Assembly (NCBI GenBank): GCA_965204685.1
Contig: OZ242004.1
Span: forward strand, 2,666,001-2,730,000
Origin: Bin87 sp965204685
GTDB taxonomy: Bacteria; Chloroflexota; Dehalococcoidia; Lucifugimonadales; UBA3495
Direction of reading: 5' to 3'
DNA: 64,000 nucleotides
In this document: positions 51,549-60,750 of the stretch, one piece after another
Position numbering within the stretch: position 1 is the first letter of the stretch
Layout: every line of letters starts with the position of its first letter
Translations under genes and position numbers: made by a program
The notes under the pieces: generated by a model
The model's input: the letters and a program-made list of their open reading frames with translations, nothing else
What the model was told of the DNA's origin: nothing
Database searches by the model: none

Positions 51549-53621
51549 GTGACACAACCCGCTGCCGGCCGCGAACCCAGGTTCCCCTTCACCGCCATCG
51601 TCGGCCAGACGCCGATGAAGCGCGCGTTGTTGCTCAACGCCATCAACCCCCGCATCGGCGGCGTGCTGGTGCGGGGCAAGAAGGGCACCGCCAAGAGCAC
51701 CGCCGTGCGCTCGTTGGCTGCGTTGCTCCCCCAGGTTCCCGTGGTTCCCGGCTGCCCCTACAGCTGCCAGCCCGGGTCGCCCCAGGAAGTGTGCCAGTGG
51801 TGCCAGCAGGCCGGTCGATCCGGCAATCCGTCTGCCCGACAGGTGCGCATCGTTGACTTGCCCGTGGGAGCGACCGAAGACCGCCTTGTGGGTTCTCTGG
51901 ACATCGAGCAGGCCATCAAGTCCGGGGAGAAGAACTTCGAGCCCGGGCTCATCGCCGCCGCGCACCGCGGCATCCTGTACATCGACGAGGTTAATCTCCT
52001 CAACGACCATCTGGTGGACGTGTTGCTGGACGCCGCCGCCATGGGCCGCAACTACGTGGAACGCGAGGGCATCTCGGTCAGCCACGACGCCGAGTTCATG
52101 CTCGTCGGCACCATGAACCCCGAGGAGGGTGACCTCCGCCCGCAGTTGCTGGACCGCTTCGGACTAGCGGTTGAGGTCGACGGCGTTTTCGAGCCCCCCG
52201 AACGCCGTGAAGTGGTGCGCCGCCGCATGGCCTTCGAGTCCAGCCCCTTCGAGTTCATGGACGGCTGGGCCGACGCCGAGCAGGCGGAACGAGAGCGCCT
52301 GTTGAGCAGCCAACGGCTGCTCGCCGACGTGGTCGTCCCCGATGAAATCCTGGAGCTGATCACCGACATCTGCGCTGAGTATCAGGTGGATGGGCTGCGC
52401 GGCGACATCGTCATGTACAAGACCGCCAGCACCATCGCCGCCTACGAGGGTCGAACCGTCGTCGACGTTGAAGATGTCCGCGAAGCCGCCCTGATGGCCC
52501 TGCTCCATCGCCAGCGCCGCCAGCCCTTCCAGCAGCCGCACCTGGTCACCGAGCAACTGGACAACATGCTGGAGGACTTTCAAAACCAGCAGCGCGACCG
52601 CGAGCCGTCAGCCGACGACAATTCCGGCAACGACGACCCCGGTGACTCCGATAGCGATAGAGAACCCGATCCTCCCGAAGAACAGGCAGAGGATCCGGCC
52701 GACTCAGCTCTGGGCGATGAGTGGTTCGAAATCGGCGACCCCTACGCTGTCCAGAACCTCCAGGTCCAACCCCCGGACCGCCGCGCCCGGAGATCCTCCG
52801 GCCGCCGCGCCACCACCGTCAGCGGCACTTCTGCCGGCCGGTACGTCGGCGCCCGCGTCCCCGAAGGCGACGCATCCGACCTCGCCCTGGACGCCACCCT
52901 GCGCGCCGCCGCGCCTCACCAGCAGTCCCGACGCCAAAAGTCAGACGCCGACGCAGCCGCTCTACTCATCGAACCCTGGGACGTCCGCGAGAAGGTTCGC
53001 GAGACCCACACCGGCTCCTTGATCCTGTTCGTGGTTGACGCCAGCGGCTCCATGGGCGCCCAGCGTCGCATGGTCGCCGTCAAGGGCGCGGTCATGTCGC
53101 TCCTGCTCGATGCCTACCAGCGTCGCGACCGGGTGGGGTTGATCGCCTTCCGGGGCACGGGCGCCGAGGTCTTGCTCCCGCCCACCGGCAGCGTGGAAAT
53201 GGCCCAGTGGTGCCTCCAGGAAATGCCCACCGGCGGGCGCACGCCCTTGGCCCGCGCTATCTATCTTGCCATGGAGACCCTGGAAACCGAGCGGCTGAAG
53301 GACCGGGATGTGCTGCTCCTGCTGGTGCTGCTGTCCGACGGCCGTGCCAACGTCACCCTCGCCGGCGATCAGTCCTCCAACGTCCTTACCCTGCCCGACG
53401 AGGTGCGTCAGCTCGGCGAGACGGTCGCGGCTGCCAAAATCCCGGCCGTCGTGGTGGACACCGAGCAGGACTTCATCAAGCTCGAGCTCGCGAAAAACAT
53501 CGCCGACGCCATGTCCGCGCGCTACATCAAGCTGGACGACCTGGCCGCCCAGAGTCTGGCCGACGCCGTCCGCCGTGAACTGCCCGGCGAGCGCCCGGTG
53601 GAAGATCTCACACCCGCCTGA
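51549..53621 (+). CDS. ChlI-ChlD fusion AAA+/VWA chelatase subunit (CobST-like role)
   Basis: A 690-residue fusion. The AAA+ part has Walker A GKKGTAKST (residues 43-51), Walker B GILYIDEVNLL and a Cys cluster (C69, C73, C82, C85). A long acidic and Pro-rich linker with many Asp/Glu leads to a von Willebrand A domain with the MIDAS motif VVDASGSMG near residue 495. Such proteins drive CobN or ChlH chelatases; next to cobN and cbtAB, cobalt insertion is the likely role. Starts with GTG at 51549. Confidence 0.88.
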   Translation: MTQPAAGREPRFPFTAIVGQTPMKRALLLNAINPRIGGVLVRGKKGTAKSTAVRSLAALLPQVPVVPGCPYSCQPGSPQEVCQWCQQAGRSGNPSARQVRIVDLPVGATEDRLVGSLDIEQAIKSGEKNFEPGLIAAAHRGILYIDEVNLLNDHLVDVLLDAAAMGRNYVEREGISVSHDAEFMLVGTMNPEEGDLRPQLLDRFGLAVEVDGVFEPPERREVVRRRMAFESSPFEFMDGWADAEQAERERLLSSQRLLADVVVPDEILELITDICAEYQVDGLRGDIVMYKTASTIAAYEGRTVVDVEDVREAALMALLHRQRRQPFQQPHLVTEQLDNMLEDFQNQQRDREPSADDNSGNDDPGDSDSDREPDPPEEQAEDPADSALGDEWFEIGDPYAVQNLQVQPPDRRARRSSGRRATTVSGTSAGRYVGARVPEGDASDLALDATLRAAAPHQQSRRQKSDADAAALLIEPWDVREKVRETHTGSLILFVVDASGSMGAQRRMVAVKGAVMSLLLDAYQRRDRVGLIAFRGTGAEVLLPPTGSVEMAQWCLQEMPTGGRTPLARAIYLAMETLETERLKDRDVLLLLVLLSDGRANVTLAGDQSSNVLTLPDEVRQLGETVAAAKIPAVVVDTEQDFIKLELAKNIADAMSARYIKLDDLAAQSLADAVRRELPGERPVEDLTPA

Positions 53622-53671
53622 TTCCGTTCGGTCGCTACGCCTGAGCGCCGTTGCTGCGGATCGTCACGCCG

Positions 53672-53708
53672 GGTGGACCGTCATTCCTGCGCCAGCGGGA
53701 ATCCACCG
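53672..53708. repeat. Imperfect palindromic repeat upstream of glyQS
   Basis: GGTGGACCGTCATTCCTGCG followed by CCAGCGGGAATCCACC folds as GTGGA/TCCAC with ATTCC/GGGAA. GTCATTCCTGCG...GCGGGAATCC matches widespread dispersed palindromic elements. Its end lies 84 bases before the glyQS start. Confidence 0.5.
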
Positions 53709-53791
53709 CTCTCGCGACCGACGGTTCCGGCTGAACCAGGCCCGGCAGTGATAACATAATTCCACTCTAATACCCAAAACGAGGTCCCAGT

Positions 53792-55111
<1,320 letters not shown>

Positions 55112-55130
55112 ACAAAGACCGGAGACCACC

Positions 55131-55580
55131 ATGCCGCCTCGAACACGCCGCGAACCTCCGGCCCGCCGGAACGCCCGCATCCGCAAGCACCTGGAGCAGG
55201 CTCGGGACTACTGGTCCAGATGGCCCGCCCACCTTGCGGATGGTGATCTGTGCCAGGCCGGCGAAAAGGGATGGGGCACCGTTGCTCAACTCACCAAGGC
55301 CGTGGCGACTCTGCGCGGCTGGCAGCACTACGATCACGGGGCCATCCAGGAAGCGCTGACCGAGTTGTCAGACGAAATGCCTGATCGCATGACCGAGATA
55401 GCGCGGGGTCTTGCTGCAGCAGAGAGATTGCACGGCAACTTTTACGAGGTGTACATGACCGCCGCGCTTACTGAGTTCGCGCTGAGCGAAGTACAACCTT
55501 TGCTGAACATCCTTTGGGAACTCTTACCCGAAGAATACACGAGCGGTGCGTCATTCGCCGATTGGGTTGAGGCGATCTGA
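55131..55580 (+). CDS. HEPN/PaREP1-like protein
   Basis: A 149-residue helical protein. It has a basic start (MPPRTRREPPARRNARIRKH), GWGTVAQLTKAVATLRGWQH and LAAAERLHGNFYEVYMTAAL, sharing the Trp-helix and LHxNFY layout of the other HEPN-like genes in this window. GGAG is 9 bases before ATG 55131. It follows glyQS and precedes birA. Function unknown. Confidence 0.65.
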   Translation: MPPRTRREPPARRNARIRKHLEQARDYWSRWPAHLADGDLCQAGEKGWGTVAQLTKAVATLRGWQHYDHGAIQEALTELSDEMPDRMTEIARGLAAAERLHGNFYEVYMTAALTEFALSEVQPLLNILWELLPEEYTSGASFADWVEAI

Positions 55581-55607
55581 AGCTGCTTGTTAGGTTCAGC
55601 TTAAGCC

Positions 55608-56411
55608 ATGCCCCCCTCCATCGTTGCCCAAATGCTCCGCTCCGGCCTCTACACCGCCGTAATCGGCCGGAGCGTGCGCTTCTACCAGTCCACCGGTTCC
55701 ACCATGGACGATGCCGCCCAATGGGCTCATGACGGCGCGGATGAGGGCACCGTTGTCGTCGCTGAAACCCAGACCGCCAGCCGTGGACGTATGGGCCGGC
55801 GCTGGATATCCGACGAGGGCAACCTCTACTTCTCCGTTCTCTTCCGCCCGGAACCCGACGCCCTGCCCCTGCTCAGCCCCCTGGCCGGCGTGGCCGTGGC
55901 CCGGTCGATCCGTCAGGTTGCCGGCCTCCATCCGGCCATCAAGTGGCCCAACGACATCATGATCGAAGGCCGCAAGGTCGCTGGCATCCTCGCCGAGAGC
56001 GCCCTGTCAGGCGCTCATGTCAATTACTCCGTCGTCGGCATCGGGGTCAACGTCGCCCTGGACGTCTCTGCTGATCCCGAAATCGCCGCCACAGCTACCA
56101 GCCTGAACCACGCTTCCGGATCCGAAATCGACCGGCCGGAGTTGCTGCGCCGCATCCTCCAGCACATGGACGCCCGGTACCTGGATTTGAAGCGCGGTCG
56201 CTCGCCCATCGCCGAGTGGCGCCGCTGGCTGGACACCCTAGGCCATCGCGTCACCGTCACTCACCACGGCGCAACGAACACCGGCCTCGCCGAGGACATT
56301 GACGAGCACGGCAACCTCCTGCTCCGCACCGAGGCCGGCGAGTTGTTGACCCTCACCGCCGGAGACATTACCCTCCGTGCAGCCTCAGGAGTGCCCGCAC
56401 ATAATGCTTGA
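55608..56411 (+). CDS. birA: Biotin-[acetyl-CoA carboxylase] ligase BirA (class I)
   Basis: A 267-residue biotin protein ligase without an N-terminal DNA-binding domain. It contains the biotinyl-AMP motif SRGRMGRRWIS near residue 61, LAGVAVARSIRQ, KWPNDIMIEGRKVAGILAES and the small C-terminal SH3-like domain ending with HGNLLLRTEAGELLTLTAGD. Its stop overlaps the next gene by 8 bases. Confidence 0.94.
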   Translation: MPPSIVAQMLRSGLYTAVIGRSVRFYQSTGSTMDDAAQWAHDGADEGTVVVAETQTASRGRMGRRWISDEGNLYFSVLFRPEPDALPLLSPLAGVAVARSIRQVAGLHPAIKWPNDIMIEGRKVAGILAESALSGAHVNYSVVGIGVNVALDVSADPEIAATATSLNHASGSEIDRPELLRRILQHMDARYLDLKRGRSPIAEWRRWLDTLGHRVTVTHHGATNTGLAEDIDEHGNLLLRTEAGELLTLTAGDITLRAASGVPAHNA

Positions 56412-57213
56412 AAACCTGTACCTCGACGGCAAAGTGGTCGTCATCACCGGCGGCGGGACCGGTCTCGGCCTCGAAATGGTCCGCGCCCTTACCCGCTCCG
56501 GCGCGAACCTCGTAATCGCCGGGCGCCGGCCAGGTCCCATCGAGGCGGCCCGCGACGAGGTGATCGCCGCCGGCCATGACGCCATCGCCGTCCCCACTGA
56601 TGTGTCCAAGTCCTCGGACGCCGATGCCCTGATCGACGCCGCAATGTCCCGTTTCGGCCGCGTCGACGTGCTTATCAACAACGCCGCCATGGTCGCCGAC
56701 AACGTCCTCAAGCCCATCTGGGAGATCACCGACGACGACTGGGATTCGGCCATGTCGGTCAACCTATCCGGCGCTTTCTACTGCGCCCGCGCTGCCGCCA
56801 AACCCATGGCCGACGCCGGCAAGGGCAAGATCATCAACGTGGCATCCGGTTTCGGGCTCCGCGGCGGCCGCGACATCTACATGTACTGTACCTCCAAGGG
56901 CGGCGTAATCCAGCTGACCCGTGTCCTCTCTTTCAGCCTGGCCCGGTATGGGATCACGGCCAACAGCATCGTCCCCGGCTTCATTCCCACCATAGATCCC
57001 GGCGCGGAGATCAACCGAACCTTACCTCAGTCGGGTGATTTCCTGCCCACCGGCAAGCTCGGCAAGCCCGAGGACCTGGGTCCCATCGCCGTGTTCCTGG
57101 CCTCTGACGCCTCTGACTACATGACCGGCGAGATGTTCATCCTCGACGGCGCCGGCCTGGCTGCCGGCATCACCCCCACCGGCCATGCTCCCATCGCGGC
57201 GCTGGAACCGTAA
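56404..57213 (+). CDS. SDR-family oxidoreductase
   Basis: A 269-residue classical SDR with TGGGTGLG, NNAAM, VASGFGLRGG and the catalytic YCTSK (Tyr-x-x-x-Lys), ending MTGEMFILDGAGLAAG. Starts at ATG 56404 inside the last codons of birA; AGGAG is about 14 bases upstream, and a GTG at 56377 is possible. Substrate unknown; members like this often act on sugar or cyclic alcohols. Confidence 0.88.
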   Translation: MLENLYLDGKVVVITGGGTGLGLEMVRALTRSGANLVIAGRRPGPIEAARDEVIAAGHDAIAVPTDVSKSSDADALIDAAMSRFGRVDVLINNAAMVADNVLKPIWEITDDDWDSAMSVNLSGAFYCARAAAKPMADAGKGKIINVASGFGLRGGRDIYMYCTSKGGVIQLTRVLSFSLARYGITANSIVPGFIPTIDPGAEINRTLPQSGDFLPTGKLGKPEDLGPIAVFLASDASDYMTGEMFILDGAGLAAGITPTGHAPIAALEP

Positions 57214-57247
57214 CCCGTCATCTCCACGTGAAAGCCATTACCCACCC

Positions 57248-57282
57248 GTCATTGCGAGGAGCGTAGCGACGTGGCAATCTCG
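57248..57282. repeat. Dispersed repeat, GTCATTGCG...GGCAATCTCG type, overlapping an SDR start
   Basis: GTCATTGCGAGGAGCGTAGC then GACGTGGCAATCTCG, with the same ends as 39534-39562. It contains GAGGAG and the GTG used as start of the SDR gene at 57271, so the repeat may supply the ribosome site and first codons. Confidence 0.6.
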
Positions 57283-58053
57283 TCTCAGGCCCGTCTCCCG
57301 TCCGAGTTCAGCCTTTCCGGCCAAACCGCCGTCGTCGCCTCAGCCGGCGGCGATGAGTCCCCATTCCTGGCTGCCGCCCTGGCCGAGGCCGGCGCTGCGG
57401 TGTTTGCCGTGGCTCGCCATCAATCCGCTGCCGATGCCATCGCCGATGCCGTGACCGCCGTCTCCGGCCATGACACCGGCCGCCACGTGGGACGTTGGGA
57501 CACGCCGGACGGAGCCTCCGCGGTTGTCAATGCCTTCGCTATCACGCATCCCCGGGTCGATATTCTGGTCAACGACACCCGCAGCTTTTTCGCCAAGCCC
57601 GCCGCCGACATCGCCCTCGCCGAGTGGGACGAGCTTCACGCCCGCAACGTCCGCGCCACTTTCATGCTCAGCCAGGCCGTGGGTCAACACATGCTGGACC
57701 AGCAGTACGGCCGGATCGTGAATGTCATCTCCAACCTGGCGGAGCGCGCGGTCATCAACTGCTCCGCCTACAGCGCCACCCAGGCGGCGGTTCTGTCCCT
57801 CACCCGCTCCCTGGCCGTCGAATGGGGCCGTAGCGAGATCCGCGTCAACGCCGTCGGGTCTGGCTGGTCAACCGCCGAGGACATCCCCCTCGAAACCCAG
57901 CGCGAGGAACTCCTTGTCCGCTACACCCCCATGCGTCGCAAAGGCCACCCCCGCGACCTCGCGGCCATGCTGGTGTACCTCTGCTCCTCCCACTGCGACT
58001 ACCCCTCCGGCCAACCCGTGTACATCGACGGCGGGTTGAACGCGCATCCGTGA
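57271..58053 (+). CDS. Degenerate SDR-fold protein
   Basis: A 260-residue protein with the SDR fold but altered key sites. The NAD(P) Gly motif is ASAGGDES instead of TGxxxGxG, NNAG reads VNDT, and the catalytic YxxxK reads YSATQ, losing Lys. Fold landmarks (RIVNVISNLAER, YPSGQPVYIDGGLN) remain. It may be an inactive or repurposed SDR paired with the gene upstream. The start is within a dispersed repeat; an N-terminal extension is thus uncertain. Confidence 0.7.
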   Translation: MAISSQARLPSEFSLSGQTAVVASAGGDESPFLAAALAEAGAAVFAVARHQSAADAIADAVTAVSGHDTGRHVGRWDTPDGASAVVNAFAITHPRVDILVNDTRSFFAKPAADIALAEWDELHARNVRATFMLSQAVGQHMLDQQYGRIVNVISNLAERAVINCSAYSATQAAVLSLTRSLAVEWGRSEIRVNAVGSGWSTAEDIPLETQREELLVRYTPMRRKGHPRDLAAMLVYLCSSHCDYPSGQPVYIDGGLNAHP

Positions 58054-58087
58054 CCTTTCGGACTGCAACGCCCCAGGAGAGGCCATA

Positions 58088-58971
58088 ATGTCGGATCCCA
58101 ACTTCGTGAGATCTAAGTTTTTCTCTTTGAAGAACCACCCGACGCTGAATGAGCGTTGGCTACACCAACAGTTGCAGGATGATCCCTCGCTTCTGGGACT
58201 GGGGGATTGCAAGCAATTGATTCGGAGCGGAAGCAACCCTCGGGTGGACGACTTGACCTGTTGCTGCGCGATCCTGAGACCCTCGCTCGGTATGAAGTTG
58301 AGATCCAACTCGGAGCCACAGACGAGACCCACTTGGTGAGGACCATCGAGTATTGGGACATAGAGCGTCGCCGCTATCCCCAATATGAGCACACTGCCGT
58401 CATCGTCGCTGAGGACATCACCAGCCGGTTCCTCAACGTGATTTCCCTGTTCAATGGGTTTATCCCTTTGATCGCAATTCAACTCAAAGGCGTCCAGGTT
58501 GGCGAGGCGTTCACGTTAATACCTACCAAAGTTCTGGATGTAATGCCCTTGGGGACCGACGAGGATGATGAAGGAGAGAACTCAGATCGTACTTTTTGGG
58601 AGCGGAAAACTTCCACTGCATCTCTGGGACTGGTGGACAGTTTGGTAGCCAAGATACAGAACCATATCCCTGGTATCAGACCAAATTTCACCAAAAACTA
58701 TATCGGCCTCGCCATGCCAGGCAGTGGCGCTGAGAACTTCATTACTTTTGTTCCCAAGCAGGTCCATGTGATTGCACAGTTCAAAATTCCGGAGAGCGAT
58801 GATTTGTCGCTACGCATAGAAACCAGCGGATTGTCTCTGCTTGCCTACCGCAAGCAGTCAGGCCGGTATCGAGTTCAAGTCAGGGAGGCAGACTTGAAAG
58901 ATAGCGACCGCAAAAGCGTCATCGACGATCTCATCCAAGTGGCATACGAATCTCACCGGTTCAAACCCTGA
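58088..58971 (+). pseudogene. Frameshifted nuclease-like gene (one-base deletion near 58206)
   Basis: The first frame reads MSDPNFVRSKFFSLKNHPTL and on to LQDDPSLLGLGD; the other frame continues LQAIDSERKQPSGGRLDLLL, RDPETLARYEVEIQLGATDE, HLVRTIEYWDIERRRYP and onward to 58971. Joined they form a familiar family (GRLDLLLxDP...RYEVEIQLG, with an Asp/Glu-rich restriction-like core). The break lies at GGGGGATTGC, where one missing base changes the frame. It could be a real pseudogene or an assembly error. An internal TTG at 58207 could start the second part. Confidence 0.75.
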
Positions 58972-58981
58972 CTTAGAACCC

Positions 58982-59539
58982 CTAACAAAAAGATGTTAGT
59001 CGTCGGAAGCAGATGATTGAGCAGCCCAGGGACATGAAGGCTTCATGGATGTCAGCGCGGCGCTCGTAGCGCACCCGCAGCCGGCGGAACTGGTGCAGCC
59101 AACCCAGGGTCCGCTCGACCACCCAGCGGTGCACCCCCAGCCCGCTGCCGTGTTCGGCGCCCCGCCGGGCCAGGGCGGGCGCGATGTGCCGCGCCCGCAG
59201 TTCCTGGCGATGCCGCCGCGAGTCATAGGCTCGGTCGGCGTACAGCCGCTTTGGCCGGCGACGGGGTCGGCCCCGTTGACCCCGCACCGACGGCACAGCG
59301 TCCACCAGGGGCAACAACTGCGTCACGTCGTGGCGATTGGCGCCGGTCAGGATGGCCGACAGCGGCGTTCCATTGGCTTCGGTGAGCACGTGATGCTTGC
59401 TCCCCGGCTTACCTCGATCCGTAGGATTGGGGCCGGTCTTTTTCCCCGCCCCCCACGGCACGCACTGACGCGCTGTCCACGCAAGCCCGTGACCAGTCCA
59501 GCTGGTCCGCTCCGTGCAATCTGGACAACAGCGTTTCAT
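58982..59539 (-). CDS. IS5-family transposase, C-terminal frame
   Basis: A 185-codon open frame overlapping the N-terminal frame by 131 bases. It carries KKTGPNPTDRGKPGSKHHVL, GTPLSAILTGANRHDVTQLL (second DDE Asp) and WVVERTLGWLHQFRRLRVRY (the Glu). The protein is probably made by frameshifting from the upstream frame near 59439-59454, or the copy is defective; its own ATG is not needed. Confidence 0.8.
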   Translation of the reverse strand: MKRCCPDCTERTSWTGHGLAWTARQCVPWGAGKKTGPNPTDRGKPGSKHHVLTEANGTPLSAILTGANRHDVTQLLPLVDAVPSVRGQRGRPRRRPKRLYADRAYDSRRHRQELRARHIAPALARRGAEHGSGLGVHRWVVERTLGWLHQFRRLRVRYERRADIHEAFMSLGCSIICFRRLTSFC

Positions 59540-59816
59540 GGAGCTTTGCCCACACTCCCGCCTGCTGCCAATCCCGCAGCCGACGCCAGCAGGTCATCCC
59601 CGAACCGCATCCCATTTCCTGGGGCAGCATCTCCCAGAGCCTGCCCCGTACTTGATACGGGGGAATGCCGCTCTTCAATACGAACAGTATGCCGGTCAGC
59701 GCCTTGCGGTCGTCGATGCGCTGGCGTCCCGGATTGCGGAACCGCCGGGGTTTGGGGGCGGGTAGCAGCGGCTGTATGATCTCCCATAATTCGTCGCTTA
59801 CCAAAGGTTTCGCCAT
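59409..59816 (-). CDS. IS5-family transposase, N-terminal frame
   Basis: A 135-codon frame starting MAKPLVSDELWEIIQPLLPA with GGAGGAGG upstream, continuing FRNPGRQRIDDRKALTGILF and ACVDSASVRAV (first DDE Asp), then VGGGEKDRPQ and a stop. Against the C-terminal frame it is shifted by one base within a G6-C-G4-A5 run, so the two frames fuse after a +1 (or -2) shift. Confidence 0.8.
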   Translation of the reverse strand: MAKPLVSDELWEIIQPLLPAPKPRRFRNPGRQRIDDRKALTGILFVLKSGIPPYQVRGRLWEMLPQEMGCGSGMTCWRRLRDWQQAGVWAKLHETLLSRLHGADQLDWSRACVDSASVRAVGGGEKDRPQSYGSR

Positions 59817-60008
59817 GGGACACCTCCTCCCGCTGCCGCAGATACGGCGCCAGCCCACCGCTACGGTCCTGTCTTACCGCGAGATTAGCCGCCTGATTAT
59901 GGATTAGCAACCCATTTTGTTAGGGGTTCTTATATTGCCACGCCTAATCACTCACTGCCTACATCATACTGACAACAGAGGAGCGATCTGCCCGGTGAGC
60001 ACCTCAAC

Positions 60009-60407
60009 ATGATTACCCCCGAGCAAACCAAAAAAACCGAAGCGCACCTCGCCGCCGCCGACCGCGAGTTCGCCACCGGCAACCCTCTGGCCGCCACCGA
60101 ACGGCTGTGGGATGCCGTTGTGTGCACTCTCTCAGCAGTAGCCGAGCACAACGGCTGGACGCACTCTAACCATGAGGAATTGTACGCCGTCGCCGAGCGT
60201 CTCAACGAACTGGACGACGACCCCGATGAACCTCTGCTCAGCGGCTTCTCTTCAGTGGAAGGCGGACCGGATCGGGTCCGTTTCGGCCTTTTCTCCATCG
60301 GCGACGGTCGTGACGAAGATGCCCGCATGGTTGCCAAATGGGTAATCGGTATGATCCGGGATTTGGACGCGCGTTATGACGACGTTTCCGCAAAATCAGC
60401 ACGTTAG
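60009..60407 (+). CDS. HEPN/PaREP1-like protein (first of an overlapping pair)
   Basis: A 132-residue helical protein with AAADREFATGNPLAATERLW and DAVVCTLSAVAEHNGWTHSN. The WxAxxxxLxAVAExxGW pattern is nearly repeated in the next gene (WGAAAHALIAVAQERGW), so the two are duplicates. The C-terminal half diverges and lacks the LHxxFY helix. The genes overlap by 32 bases. Confidence 0.7.
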   Translation: MITPEQTKKTEAHLAAADREFATGNPLAATERLWDAVVCTLSAVAEHNGWTHSNHEELYAVAERLNELDDDPDEPLLSGFSSVEGGPDRVRFGLFSIGDGRDEDARMVAKWVIGMIRDLDARYDDVSAKSAR

Positions 60408-60744
60408 CATCGCCTGGCGCTTTTTGGACAAATCGGAGCGAGAGTTTGCCGCCGGTAATCAACTGAACGGAGCTGAACTGCTGTGGGGTGCGGCGGCCCA
60501 CGCACTAATCGCCGTCGCTCAGGAACGCGGTTGGCATTATGATAGCCACGGCGCATTTCGCAACGCCGTCAAAGCTTTGGCCACGCTGCATCAAAGACCA
60601 CAATGGATTTCAGACTTGGATACGGCAGAGAATTTTCATATCCACTTTTATCATGGCCGACTAACCAACCGTCAGATAGCTGCCGACCGTCCCAAAGTAG
60701 CCCGTTTCGTCAACCGACTCCTCAGCCTCTTGGTGGTAAAATAG
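60376..60744 (+). CDS. HEPN/PaREP1-like protein (second of an overlapping pair)
   Basis: A 122-residue helical protein with KSEREFAAGNQLNGAELLWG, ALIAVAQERGWHYDSHGAFR and AENFHIHFYHGRLTNRQIAA, the clearest version of the layout shared by this group. Its start lies inside the previous gene, so translation is likely coupled. Directly upstream of hisZ (6 bases). Confidence 0.72.
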   Translation: MTTFPQNQHVSIAWRFLDKSEREFAAGNQLNGAELLWGAAAHALIAVAQERGWHYDSHGAFRNAVKALATLHQRPQWISDLDTAENFHIHFYHGRLTNRQIAADRPKVARFVNRLLSLLVVK

Positions 60745-60750
60745 CGAACG

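Larger units (their letters stand above)
58976..59929 (-). mobile_element. IS5-family insertion sequence with intact ends
   Basis: A 954-base element. The ends carry a perfect 15-base inverted repeat, GAACCCCTAACAAAA at 58976-58990 and its complement at 59915-59929, and are flanked by direct TTA copies (58973-58975 and 59930-59932), a 3-base target duplication. It carries two overlapping transposase frames on the minus strand. It lies 4 bases after the stop of the frameshifted gene. Confidence 0.85.

Noticed and set aside
53622..53791. Possible T-box leader upstream of glyQS
   Set aside because: No AG-box, T-box sequence or terminator/antiterminator pair was found; the gap holds a dispersed palindrome instead.
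59045..59779. A 244-codon plus-strand frame inside the insertion sequence
   Set aside because: Antisense to the DDE transposase frames, which carry the conserved motifs.
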